Of a stretch of 64,000 nt of DNA, positions 17,750 to 25,555 are shown piece after piece (positions within the stretch are counted from its first letter, which is position 1; every line of letters starts with the position of its first letter). The stretch spans positions 34,424-98,423 of the forward strand of contig JAEPMD010000016.1 of NCBI GenBank assembly GCA_017644105.1. The letters run 5' to 3'. The notes below the pieces were generated by a model. It was not told the DNA's origin. It ran no database searches and was given only the letters and a program-made list of their open reading frames with translations. This stretch comes from Rhizobiaceae bacterium. Lineage in GTDB: Bacteria; Pseudomonadota; Alphaproteobacteria; Rhizobiales; Rhizobiaceae. The translations under genes were made by a program, and so were the position numbers.

Positions 17750-18712
17750 ATGTCTAAACCCGTTATCCTCGTTCCTGGCGCAATTTATGAACATGTGGTC
17801 AAACGTGTCGAAGCTGATTTTGAATTATTACGCGTTGATAGCGCTGATTTATCTCTTCTGGATGAAACACAGAAGGTCAGTATTAGGGGCATAGCATCTG
17901 CAATTCATCTACCGAATGACTTCATTGCCGGGTTGCCATCACTAGAAATCATCGCGCATTTTGGTGTCGGATATGATGTGATTGACGCGAAATTTGCAGG
18001 CGAACACAACATTATGGTCTGCAACACGCCTGATGTTTTAAGCGAAGAAGTTGCTGATACGACTATTGGGCTTTTGCTCAATACATTGCGCGAATTGCCT
18101 AAAGCTGAAGCGCATCTTCGGCGCGGTGATTGGGTAAACAAAGGCAATTATCGTTTAACGCCGCTTACTTTGAGAAACAGGATCGTGGGTATTTATGGAC
18201 TTGGTCGCATCGGGCAAGAAATTGCAACACGGCTGGAGGGTTTCGGTGTTGGTATCCACTATCACACCCGGACCAAAAAAAATGGTGTTTCATATCAATA
18301 TCACGAAACTCTGCTAGATATGGCAAATGCGGTAGACACTTTGATCTCGATTGTGCCTGGAACACCCGCAACAACAAAATCAATCGATACGGAAATTCTT
18401 GCTGCACTTGGGTCAAATGGTGTTTTCATCAATGTTGGCCGTGGATCGGTTGTCGACGAGGATGCTTTGATAAAAGCGCTTGAAAACAAAAGCTTAGCTG
18501 CTGCAGGCTTGGATGTATTTGAAAACGAGCCAGACCCTCGAAAAGACTTTTTATCGTTGGAAAATGTATCACTTCTTCCTCATGTGGCCTCGGCCTCTGT
18601 ACACACGCGCAATGCTATGGGGGATCTTCAAGTTGATAATCTCGTAAATTGGTTTGGGGGCAAATCACCTATCTCACCTGTTCCCGAAACCGCTCATATT
18701 CTTACGAAATAA
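17750..18712 (+). CDS. D-isomer-specific 2-hydroxyacid dehydrogenase (GhrB-like)
   Basis: The protein reduces glyoxylate, hydroxypyruvate or related 2-keto acids with NAD(P)H, or does the reverse. The Rossmann motif is GIYGLGRIGQEIA, the catalytic Arg is in NVGRGSVVDEDAL, the Glu in DVFENEPDP and the His in LLPHVASASVHTR. The ATG at 17750 has AAGG six bases upstream. It follows the LacI gene after 36 bases in the same direction. The precise substrate is not decided by the sequence. Confidence 0.9.
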   Translation: MSKPVILVPGAIYEHVVKRVEADFELLRVDSADLSLLDETQKVSIRGIASAIHLPNDFIAGLPSLEIIAHFGVGYDVIDAKFAGEHNIMVCNTPDVLSEEVADTTIGLLLNTLRELPKAEAHLRRGDWVNKGNYRLTPLTLRNRIVGIYGLGRIGQEIATRLEGFGVGIHYHTRTKKNGVSYQYHETLLDMANAVDTLISIVPGTPATTKSIDTEILAALGSNGVFINVGRGSVVDEDALIKALENKSLAAAGLDVFENEPDPRKDFLSLENVSLLPHVASASVHTRNAMGDLQVDNLVNWFGGKSPISPVPETAHILTK

Positions 18713-18815
18713 CTAAAATGCATGGGTGTAAATTATTAGCTAAATCTATGGAATTTTAACTCTTTTTTTAGTTCAATCGGTCTAATTTGCATTTAGTTAA
18801 GTTGGAAACTAGCTA

Positions 18816-21128
18816 ATGCAAGATAATGATAAGGATGATGTTTCGGCCGATGTTCGGTTATCATTCGTAAGGTCGCTTTATACGAAACGAAGTACTCTGT
18901 TTATCGGAATGCTTTCGCATGTCGTTGTTGCATTGGTCGTTTATTACAACACGCTTCAGTTAGAATTTGTATTTTTTGCAGCCGGTATTGTCGCCATTTG
19001 GGCGGTTCGAATGCTGGATATGAACAATTTTGATCAAGCAACTCAAGGTGAAGTCTCGCTTGCTGAAACCCAAAGGTGGGAGAGGCGCTATGTGATCGGC
19101 GCGGTCTCCATTACTTTGTTGCTCGGCGTTATGACAGCATATACGTTTATCGCCACAACATCTGGTTTTGCTCAACTTGCGACCGTTTCCGTCACATTTG
19201 CCACGCTTGTTGCAGTTGTTGGGCGTAACTTTGGTTCAAAAATCAATGTTGATATGATGGTCTTGGCGGTGTGTATCCCAGTATTAATTGGATTCATTGC
19301 CTCAGACGATGTTTTCGTTCGTGTCTTAGCACTCCTCTTGTTGCCGGTTTTCTTATCAACCAGATCTTTGGCCAATGGCGTACGCGATGTGCTTTACTCA
19401 AGCGTCATGGCGCAAAAGCAGAGCACAGTTTTAGCTGACCGATTGGATGGCGCGATCAATAATATGTCGCACGGCCTGATCATGATTGATTCAGATAAAA
19501 AATTGCGCGTTGTGAATTATAAAGCCAAATCTATGCTTGGCATTCCTCAGCTTGTAGAGCTTGAGGGAAAGAAAATTGATGTGGTACTTCGCTATGTGCT
19601 TCGCAGCGATAAATTTGCGAAAGATAAACGGGATGCTCTTAGGTCAGAGATCTTGGCATTGATCGGCGGTCGCAAATCGCGAATGACTTTGGAGATTAAC
19701 ACCAATCAATTGTTTGAATTTAGCGCGCGCCATCAAAATGATGATGGTGTGGTGATTATCTTCCAAGATGTGACTAACAAGGTCAAAGCGGATCAAAAGA
19801 TCTTGCATATGGCCCGATACGATGGTTTGACCAACACACCGAACCGCGAATGGTTCCGCCAATTAATTCATGACAAGCTGCTGAATACGGCATCTAAGTC
19901 AAAAGTCGGATTTGCAGTATTTGATATCATCGATTTCAAACATGTGAATGAAACCAAAGGCTATCTTGTTGGCGATGCGCTGTTAAAACAGGTTGCGGTT
20001 CGAATTAATAGAATTGCGGACAAGCACGGCATTCTCGTCTCTCGCTTTGGCGGTGACGAGTTTGTTGCGTTATTCCCCCATCATAGAGAAGATGTAATTA
20101 AGTCGCACATGGATCAGATGTTTACTGATATTTGCCGTGTGTATGAAATCGACGATATGGAAATCAATGTCAGCTTCTGCGGCGGTCTTGTGGTCAAAGA
20201 CAATAATGATTTCAAGCTTGAAGAAATGCAGGTTTGCGCAGATATCGCTAAGCGCGATGCCCGCAAACACGGCAATAACCATTGGTCGCAGTTTGAATTG
20301 GCGATGGATGATAAATATTCAGAACGCCAGAACCTTAAAACCGATCTGCGCGAAGCTTTAAAAACCAACTCGCTTTCAGCGGCATATCAGCCAATGTTTA
20401 CACCTGATGGCAGCAAAATTGTTGGTGCGGAAGCATTATCGCGCTGGAACCATCCTGAGCTTGGTCCAATTTCGCCCGGCGTTTATATTCCGCTGGCTGA
20501 AGAGATTGGTATTGTGCGAGAGCTGACACAAAGCATGATCAGAAATGCGACGAAAGATTGCGCCACGTGGCCTGAACATATGTTTGTGTCGGTGAATTTG
20601 TCCGCACATGATCTAGTCGATAATCAAATTATACAGGTGATTTCAGAATCTATTTTAGATTCTGGATTAGCGCCAGAACGACTTCATTTAGAAGTGACAG
20701 AGAGTGCAGTGGTTGATGAGGCTGATAAAGCTGCGATGTTGTTGCGTGAAATGCGCCAGATGGGTATGTCCATTGCAATCGACGATTTCGGTACGGGTTA
20801 TTCAAGCCTAAGCTATCTTGATAAGTTGCCTCTCAATAAAGTCAAAATTGATCGCTCATTTGTACGCGATATTGTTCACGACGAGCAAAAACTCAAACTA
20901 CTACGCGGAATTATACATATGTCTCGAGAGCTGGGTCTGGAGATTGTTACCGAAGGCGTAGAGACAAATGAACAACTTGCGGTCATTCGTGAAAATGACT
21001 GTGCTGATATTATTCAGGGCTTTATTTTCGGCATGCCAATACCAAAATCAGCAATCCGTGAGCTCACTCGGAAGCTTGACCGATCAAAAGCTGGCGTGTC
21101 GCCGGTGCAAAGCAAGCAGGCGAAATAG
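18816..21128 (+). CDS. Membrane GGDEF-EAL protein with PAS domain
   Basis: The 770-residue protein makes or breaks cyclic di-GMP. Residues about 20-190 hold several membrane helices, then a PAS-like segment (NNMSHGLIMIDSDKKLRVVNY). The GGDEF domain has RFGGDEF near residue 410, so the cyclase site looks complete. The EAL domain has EALSRW near residue 537, VNLSAHD, LEVTESA, IDDFGTGYSSL, KIDRSF and EGVET, so the phosphodiesterase site is also complete. Which activity dominates cannot be read. The FeeM-like gene follows with its own CtrA-type boxes. Confidence 0.93.
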   Translation: MQDNDKDDVSADVRLSFVRSLYTKRSTLFIGMLSHVVVALVVYYNTLQLEFVFFAAGIVAIWAVRMLDMNNFDQATQGEVSLAETQRWERRYVIGAVSITLLLGVMTAYTFIATTSGFAQLATVSVTFATLVAVVGRNFGSKINVDMMVLAVCIPVLIGFIASDDVFVRVLALLLLPVFLSTRSLANGVRDVLYSSVMAQKQSTVLADRLDGAINNMSHGLIMIDSDKKLRVVNYKAKSMLGIPQLVELEGKKIDVVLRYVLRSDKFAKDKRDALRSEILALIGGRKSRMTLEINTNQLFEFSARHQNDDGVVIIFQDVTNKVKADQKILHMARYDGLTNTPNREWFRQLIHDKLLNTASKSKVGFAVFDIIDFKHVNETKGYLVGDALLKQVAVRINRIADKHGILVSRFGGDEFVALFPHHREDVIKSHMDQMFTDICRVYEIDDMEINVSFCGGLVVKDNNDFKLEEMQVCADIAKRDARKHGNNHWSQFELAMDDKYSERQNLKTDLREALKTNSLSAAYQPMFTPDGSKIVGAEALSRWNHPELGPISPGVYIPLAEEIGIVRELTQSMIRNATKDCATWPEHMFVSVNLSAHDLVDNQIIQVISESILDSGLAPERLHLEVTESAVVDEADKAAMLLREMRQMGMSIAIDDFGTGYSSLSYLDKLPLNKVKIDRSFVRDIVHDEQKLKLLRGIIHMSRELGLEIVTEGVETNEQLAVIRENDCADIIQGFIFGMPIPKSAIRELTRKLDRSKAGVSPVQSKQAK

Positions 21129-21194
21129 TCCTATTTTCTGACAATTCATTGTGTTTAGAGTGTTTAACGCCCTTATTGTGGTGTTAGAAGACTC

Positions 21195-21217
21195 TTTGTT
21201 AACCTTTTGTTAACCTT
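21195..21217 (+). promoter_or_regulatory. CtrA-type box upstream of the FeeM-like gene
   Basis: TTAA cores at 21199-21202 and 21210-21213 are separated by exactly seven bases, the full CtrA arrangement. The repeat unit TTTGTTAACCT occurs twice in direct tandem. Two GANTC sites follow at 21237-21241 and 21247-21251, as in CcrM-controlled cell-cycle promoters. The next gene start on this strand is at about 21315. Confidence 0.6.
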
Positions 21218-21257
21218 AACGAAAACTTAATTGATAGATTCGAATTGAATCATATCA

Positions 21258-21281
21258 TTAATAAAAGTTTAACATTATATT
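21258..21281 (+). promoter_or_regulatory. Second CtrA-type box and possible -10
   Basis: TTAA at 21258-21261 and TTAA at 21269-21272 are again seven bases apart. TATATT at 21276-21281 could serve as a -10 element. The CtrA box would overlap the -35 region, the usual place for activation by CtrA. This lies about 35 bases before the chosen gene start. Confidence 0.5.
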
Positions 21282-21314
21282 CCTCCACGAGAGTTGAGTG
21301 AGTGGGATATTGTG

Positions 21315-22037
21315 ATGACGAGCGTACAATCCGTTGGTAGTTTTAATCAGAAGCTTATGAATCTAATGGAGGATGTCGAATATCGGCGGGTCGAATCCAT
21401 TGAGGACTTAGAAGAGGTCGCCGCTTTACGACGTCGAGCCTATGAACCGGTAGGATTGGCTCCAGACAAATACTCAATCATGATTGATGATGAAGATTTT
21501 GCTGAAAATGCGCATGTCATTGGTGTTTATTATCTCGAACAACTGGTTGTGACCATACGGATCCACCATGTGACATCAAGGCATCACGATGGCTTGGCGA
21601 TGAAGCAATTTCCAGAAGTTGTTGGTCCTATGCTGGATGCAGGTATGAGCGTGATTGACCCACTTAAATTTGCTGCCGATCCGGTTTTGATCAAGGAATT
21701 TCCAGGCCTTGCATATTTAACTATTAGAACAGCACTCATGGCGTCTGAATATTACAAAGCTGACCATCTGCTGGCGATCATCCGCGCTAATCACCGTGCG
21801 TTTTATCGCAGGTTTTTAAATTTCTCACCTTTGGCCGAGCCTAAATGGAACGATTATTTAAGTTGTGATCTGGACATATATGGTGGTCATATTAAACAAA
21901 CATTGCCGTCGATTAAAAAGCGATATCCGTTTTTTAATTCCACACCGTTTGAGCAAAAACGCATGTTTGCCCCTTTGTCAGAAATAAAATTGCCGCCATT
22001 GTCGATTATTCCCCAAGTTCAATCGTTTTATGGGTAA
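21315..22037 (+). CDS. FeeM-like N-acyl amino acid synthase / acyltransferase
   Basis: The 240-residue protein resembles the FeeM catalytic core, which has a GNAT fold related to acyl-homoserine-lactone synthases and makes long-chain N-acyl amino acids. Features are YRRVESIEDLEEVAALRRRAY at the N-terminus, a central DPLKFAADP segment, AIIRANHRAFYRRF and a Pro-rich tail. Product and acyl donor are unknown. ATG at 21315 (MTSVQSVGS) is preferred; a TTG at 21294 lies too close to the predicted promoter. Two CtrA-type boxes and two GANTC sites upstream suggest cell-cycle control. Confidence 0.7.
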   Translation: MTSVQSVGSFNQKLMNLMEDVEYRRVESIEDLEEVAALRRRAYEPVGLAPDKYSIMIDDEDFAENAHVIGVYYLEQLVVTIRIHHVTSRHHDGLAMKQFPEVVGPMLDAGMSVIDPLKFAADPVLIKEFPGLAYLTIRTALMASEYYKADHLLAIIRANHRAFYRRFLNFSPLAEPKWNDYLSCDLDIYGGHIKQTLPSIKKRYPFFNSTPFEQKRMFAPLSEIKLPPLSIIPQVQSFYG

Positions 22038-22117
22038 AAATCAATCAGTTTCGCATTGCCTCAATTCAATGAATTGTGTAAGTCTCTGGCAATTATTTTT
22101 GAATCTGGAGATGTTAA

Positions 22118-22351
22118 ATGGCTAAACAAGAGACGGGCCCTGTCGAGCTTGGCGCAGAGATGGATTACTCTGAGCACGATAAAACATATGATGTGTTTAT
22201 GGTTGGCACGAAGTATGGCACTTTGATTTGTATCGTTTTGCTGATCGCAATGGCAATTGGCTTTTATACTTCAGGTGGTTTGCTTTCCGGCTTTGTTTCG
22301 TTTTTTGTGCTGCTTTTCATTGGCCGCTACATCATGAACAAAGTTCTTTGA
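22118..22351 (+). CDS. aa3-type cytochrome c oxidase subunit IV family protein
   Basis: The 77-residue protein has the N-terminal acidic segment with the DYSEHDKTYDVFM motif, followed by two hydrophobic helices (ICIVLLIAMAIGFYT and FVSFFVLLFIGRYIM). This matches the small subunit found in alphaproteobacterial aa3 oxidases. GGAG lies a few bases before the ATG at 22118. An intrinsic terminator follows at 22387, and no other oxidase gene is nearby. Confidence 0.85.
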   Translation: MAKQETGPVELGAEMDYSEHDKTYDVFMVGTKYGTLICIVLLIAMAIGFYTSGGLLSGFVSFFVLLFIGRYIMNKVL

Positions 22352-22386
22352 TCACTGATTAAAGACATTCATACTATTTAATTTAG

Positions 22387-22419
22387 CGCGCAGGCTTAAA
22401 AGTCTGCGCGTTTTATTTT
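22387..22419 (+). terminator. Intrinsic terminator after oxidase subunit IV gene
   Basis: CGCGCAG (22387-22393) pairs with CTGCGCG (22404-22410) around a loop containing AAAA. The T-rich tail TTTTATTTT follows at 22411-22419. It ends transcription of the oxidase subunit IV gene. Confidence 0.85.
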
Positions 22420-22447
22420 GTGAAAAGCTTTTCGTAGCTGAATGACT

Positions 22448-23308
22448 TTAGTTGCGGACCCGCGCAAGGCCATCTTTTGCAGGCTGATAATTCGGGTTGA
22501 GTGCAATTGCTCTGATATATGATTTACGTGCGCGTGTTTTATCACCACGTTGTTCGTAAACGAGCGCTTGATTTGACCATGATTCCGCAACGGTTTTATC
22601 AAGATTGATGGCACGATTGAAATCTTCCAGCGCTTCATCTTCTTTGCCAAGTACCAGTTGAGATATTCCACGGCCGTTAAATGGTTCAGGAGAATCAGGC
22701 GCGAGTGCAATTGATCTCGCAAAGTCACCAATAGCTTCCAGATGCTGGCCACGTATTTGATAAATCAAACCCCGGTTATGAAAAGCTCGAGGGTCTACAG
22801 TTCCCAGATCAATTGCTCGGTTGAAGTCTGCAAATGCCTCGTTTGTTCTGCCAGCCTGTCTATATAAGTTACCACGTCCGATGTAAGCAGCATCATATTG
22901 CGGATTGATGCGTATTGCCTGATTATAATCGTTTGCCGCTTTTACCGGTTGATTAATATTACGATAGATCAGGGCTCTGTTAGCGTAAGCTTGATGAAAA
23001 CGCGGGTTGATTGAAATTGCTTTGTTAAAATCATCCAGCGCTGCATTAAATTGCCCCGCTTTACCATATGCGGATCCGCGAACATTATAGCCTTCCGGAT
23101 CGTTGGGATTGGCTGCGATCACGGATGTTAATGAAGCGATGTTTTGTTCAGAGCCTTGTTCGCGGTCAATACGGATGACATCCGAGCTTGTCGTGGTTGT
23201 TTCACAAGCCACAAGTGTGAGTGTTGACGCTAGTACTAATCCTAAAAATACGTGGCGAAATTTGGAGGCCGTCGAAGGAAGTTCGATTGGGTCAGATTTC
23301 ACATGCAT
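22448..23308 (-). CDS. TPR-repeat lipoprotein (NlpI-like)
   Basis: The 286-residue protein begins with a basic leader and hydrophobic stretch ending in a lipobox (LTLVAC), so it is a predicted lipoprotein. About seven tetratricopeptide repeats follow, in a regular 34-residue rhythm: NRGSAYGKAGQFNAALDDFNKAI, NRALIYRNINQPVKAANDYNQAI and others. TPR lipoproteins act as protein scaffolds at the cell envelope, and a specific partner cannot be named. The start is ATG at 23308 (MHVKSDPIE). Confidence 0.85.
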   Translation of the reverse strand: MHVKSDPIELPSTASKFRHVFLGLVLASTLTLVACETTTTSSDVIRIDREQGSEQNIASLTSVIAANPNDPEGYNVRGSAYGKAGQFNAALDDFNKAISINPRFHQAYANRALIYRNINQPVKAANDYNQAIRINPQYDAAYIGRGNLYRQAGRTNEAFADFNRAIDLGTVDPRAFHNRGLIYQIRGQHLEAIGDFARSIALAPDSPEPFNGRGISQLVLGKEDEALEDFNRAINLDKTVAESWSNQALVYEQRGDKTRARKSYIRAIALNPNYQPAKDGLARVRN

Positions 23309-23361
23309 ATAAAAGTCTCACATCTCGCTGAAAGTACAACAACTTAGCATCTATCATAAAC

Positions 23362-23396
23362 AAAAAAAGCGGGGACGATCAACTCGTCTCCGCCAA
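23362..23396 (-). terminator. Intrinsic terminator downstream of rpsU
   Basis: On the minus strand GCGGAGACGA pairs with TCGTCCCCGC around a five-base loop, with one internal A-C mismatch. A run of T residues follows (plus-strand A tract 23362-23368). It ends the rpsU transcript before the TPR gene. Confidence 0.75.
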
Positions 23397-23436
23397 TAGT
23401 CATAAGTCGTGAAATCGACGAAAAAACGGCAGGTTC

Positions 23437-23661
23437 TTAGCGACCGCTGCGACCACCGATTAAACCTTCACGCTGAGCACGCTTGCGTGCCAATTTGCGT
23501 ACACGACGCACAGCTTCAGCTTTTTCACGAGCGCGCTTTTGAGATGGTTTCTCGTAAAAGTCACGCATTTTCATTTCACGAAAAATACCTTCGCGCTGCA
23601 TTTTTTTCTTAAGCGCTCTTAGAGCCTGATCGACATTGTTGTCGCGGACAAGTACTTGCAC
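23437..23661 (-). CDS. rpsU: 30S ribosomal protein S21
   Basis: The 74-residue basic protein has the S21 pattern [20 protein letters not shown] followed by a long Arg/Lys-rich tail ([22 protein letters not shown]). It binds near the 3' end of 16S rRNA in the small subunit and helps initiation. It is transcribed alone on the minus strand, and a terminator lies just downstream. Confidence 0.95.
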   Translation of the reverse strand: MQVLVRDNNVDQALRALKKKMQREGIFREMKMRDFYEKPSQKRAREKAEAVRRVRKLARKRAQREGLIGGRSGR

Positions 23662-23967
23662 GTTAATTCCTTAAATTTTTCAAAAAGGCTGCTCAATAAA
23701 AAACAGCAAATAAAATATCATTCGTTCGGCGCTTAGCGTCACGATTGGCGTCTGGATAACAGGTTTAGCGATTTATGTCCAGACTAAAGCTCCATGATTT
23801 TTGCGAAAATCCTTCAAAAATAATGGCGATTTCATACTGTTCTAAAAACGTCTTGAAATTTCACTTGCGAGACATTTGGATTTGGTATTTGTTTGTTATG
23901 AATAATCAATGGTTTGATGAATTCTTTTCGAAGACTGATTATGAGCATTTAAAGGACGTGCCTGCAC
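23662..23967. other. Intergenic region between rpsU and soxB
   Basis: This 306-base divergent region holds the promoters for rpsU and for the sox operon. I see no convincing riboswitch, terminator or gene. A 66-codon frame at 23775-23975 overlaps the soxB start but has no ribosome binding site. A short 25-codon frame inside it (ending at 23975) could be a leader peptide, but the evidence is weak. Confidence 0.5.
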
Positions 23968-25221
23968 ATGCGTAAATATTCAATATTTGCACTTGCCCGC
24001 GAAGCTATGAGACAGCACAAAGGGTGGGAAGAACAATGGGGTTCCCCGGAGCCTAAATCGTCATACGATGTCATCATTATTGGTGCGGGTGGCCATGGAT
24101 TAGGCACAGCTTATTATTTGGCAAAAGAACATGGCATTCGAAATATTGCCGTTCTGGAAAAGAGCTGGCTTGGTGGCGGTAATACAGGCCGGAATACAAC
24201 CGTTATTCGCTCCAATTACTTATACGATGAAAGCGCTGGGCTTTATAATCACGCATTGAATATGTGGGATAATTTAAGCCAGGACATCAATTATAATGTG
24301 ATGTATTCGGCGCGTGGTGTGATGATGGTCGCGCATAATGTGCATGATGTTCAAGTGCTTAAACGCCATGTTCACGCCAATCGTCTCAATGGTGTGCAAA
24401 ATGAATGGTTGTCACCTCAAGAGGCGAAAGAATTTTGTCCGCCGCTGAATATTTCAAAGTCTTGTCGTTATCCAATTATGGGTGCCGCATTGCAAAGAAA
24501 AGGTGGAACTGCACGCCATGATGCTGTTGCATGGGGATATGCGCGTGCTGCGTCTGATTTAGGCGTTGATATTATTCAAAATTGCGAAGTGACTGGCATC
24601 CGTCGCGCGGCCGATGGTTCAGTTGCCGGAGTTGAAACCGGGAAAGGTTTCATTGGCGCAAAGAAAGTTGGTGTGGTTGCGGCGGGTAACACGTCTCACA
24701 TTATGCAGATGGCTGATGTGCGCATGCCGCTTGAAAGCTTCCCGCTACAAGCATTGGTGTCCGAGCCTTTAAAACCGATTTTCCCATGTGTGGTAATGTC
24801 AAATAGTGTGCACACTTATATTTCTCAGTCTGACAAGGGCGAATTGGTGATCGGTGCGGGAACTGATCAATATACGTCCTACGCACCTAATGGCAGCTTA
24901 CATATCACCAACCATAATCTTGAGGCTATCTGCGAATTGTTCCCGATATTTAGCCGCGTTAAAATGATGCGGACATGGGCGGGTACCGTTGATGTAACGC
25001 CAGATCGTTCTCCTATCTTAGCGAAAACGCCGGTTAAAGGGCTTTATGTGAATTGCGGGTGGGGAACAGGTGGATTTAAAGCAACGCCTGGGTCGGCGCA
25101 TGTCTTTGCGCACACGATTGCCAATGATGCGCCGCATAAAATCAATGAATTCTTCACGCTAGAGCGGTTTAAAACCGGTCGCTTGGTGGATGAATCAGCA
25201 GCAGCTGCTGTTGCGCATTAG
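23968..25221 (+). CDS. soxB: Sarcosine oxidase beta subunit
   Basis: The heterotetrameric sarcosine oxidase demethylates sarcosine to glycine and passes the methyl group to tetrahydrofolate. The 417-residue beta subunit has a dinucleotide motif GAGGHGLGTAYYLA and the NTTVIRSNYLYDE segment. The histidine in TARHDAVAWGYAR is probably the covalent FMN site known for this family. The C-terminal GWGTGGFKATPGSAH flavin loop is present. It is the first gene of soxB-soxD-soxA-soxG, ten bases before soxD. Confidence 0.94.
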   Translation: MRKYSIFALAREAMRQHKGWEEQWGSPEPKSSYDVIIIGAGGHGLGTAYYLAKEHGIRNIAVLEKSWLGGGNTGRNTTVIRSNYLYDESAGLYNHALNMWDNLSQDINYNVMYSARGVMMVAHNVHDVQVLKRHVHANRLNGVQNEWLSPQEAKEFCPPLNISKSCRYPIMGAALQRKGGTARHDAVAWGYARAASDLGVDIIQNCEVTGIRRAADGSVAGVETGKGFIGAKKVGVVAAGNTSHIMQMADVRMPLESFPLQALVSEPLKPIFPCVVMSNSVHTYISQSDKGELVIGAGTDQYTSYAPNGSLHITNHNLEAICELFPIFSRVKMMRTWAGTVDVTPDRSPILAKTPVKGLYVNCGWGTGGFKATPGSAHVFAHTIANDAPHKINEFFTLERFKTGRLVDESAAAAVAH

Positions 25222-25231
25222 GGAGAGTTAG

Positions 25232-25555
25232 ATGCTATATATTAGATGTCCTTATTGCGAAGAATATCGTCCCGAGATTGAATTTCGCCATGCTGGGGAA
25301 GCGCATATTGTGCGTCCGACAAATATGGCTGAAATTTCAGCAGATGAAATGGAAGAGTTCTTGTTTATTCGTGAGAATAAACGCGGCATTATTTTCGAAA
25401 GATGGCGCCATATTCATGGCTGTGGTCGTTTCTTTAATTGTGTTCGTGATGCTGTGACTGATCAGATCATCATGACGTATAAATCAGGTGAGCCGAAACC
25501 ATCTGATGCAGAGATTGAAAAAGCCATTCTAGCTCTGAAAGAGGAGCAAGCGTAA
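25232..25555 (+). CDS. soxD: Sarcosine oxidase delta subunit
   Basis: The 107-residue delta subunit carries the zinc-binding residues: CPYC near the N-terminus (residues 6-9), then HGCGRFFNC. It lies between soxB and soxA. Its stop overlaps the soxA start as TAATG, so translation is coupled. GGGAGAG precedes its ATG. Confidence 0.93.
   Translation: MLYIRCPYCEEYRPEIEFRHAGEAHIVRPTNMAEISADEMEEFLFIRENKRGIIFERWRHIHGCGRFFNCVRDAVTDQIIMTYKSGEPKPSDAEIEKAILALKEEQA

Noticed and set aside
23700..23967. Glycine or SAM riboswitch in front of the sox operon
   Set aside because: I could not find the conserved core pairs of either class, and no terminator lies between this region and soxB.
23775..23975. A 66-codon frame ahead of soxB that overlaps its start by eight bases, with a 25-codon inner frame
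   Set aside because: It has no ribosome binding site, no recognisable family and an odd composition. A leader peptide is possible but not supported.
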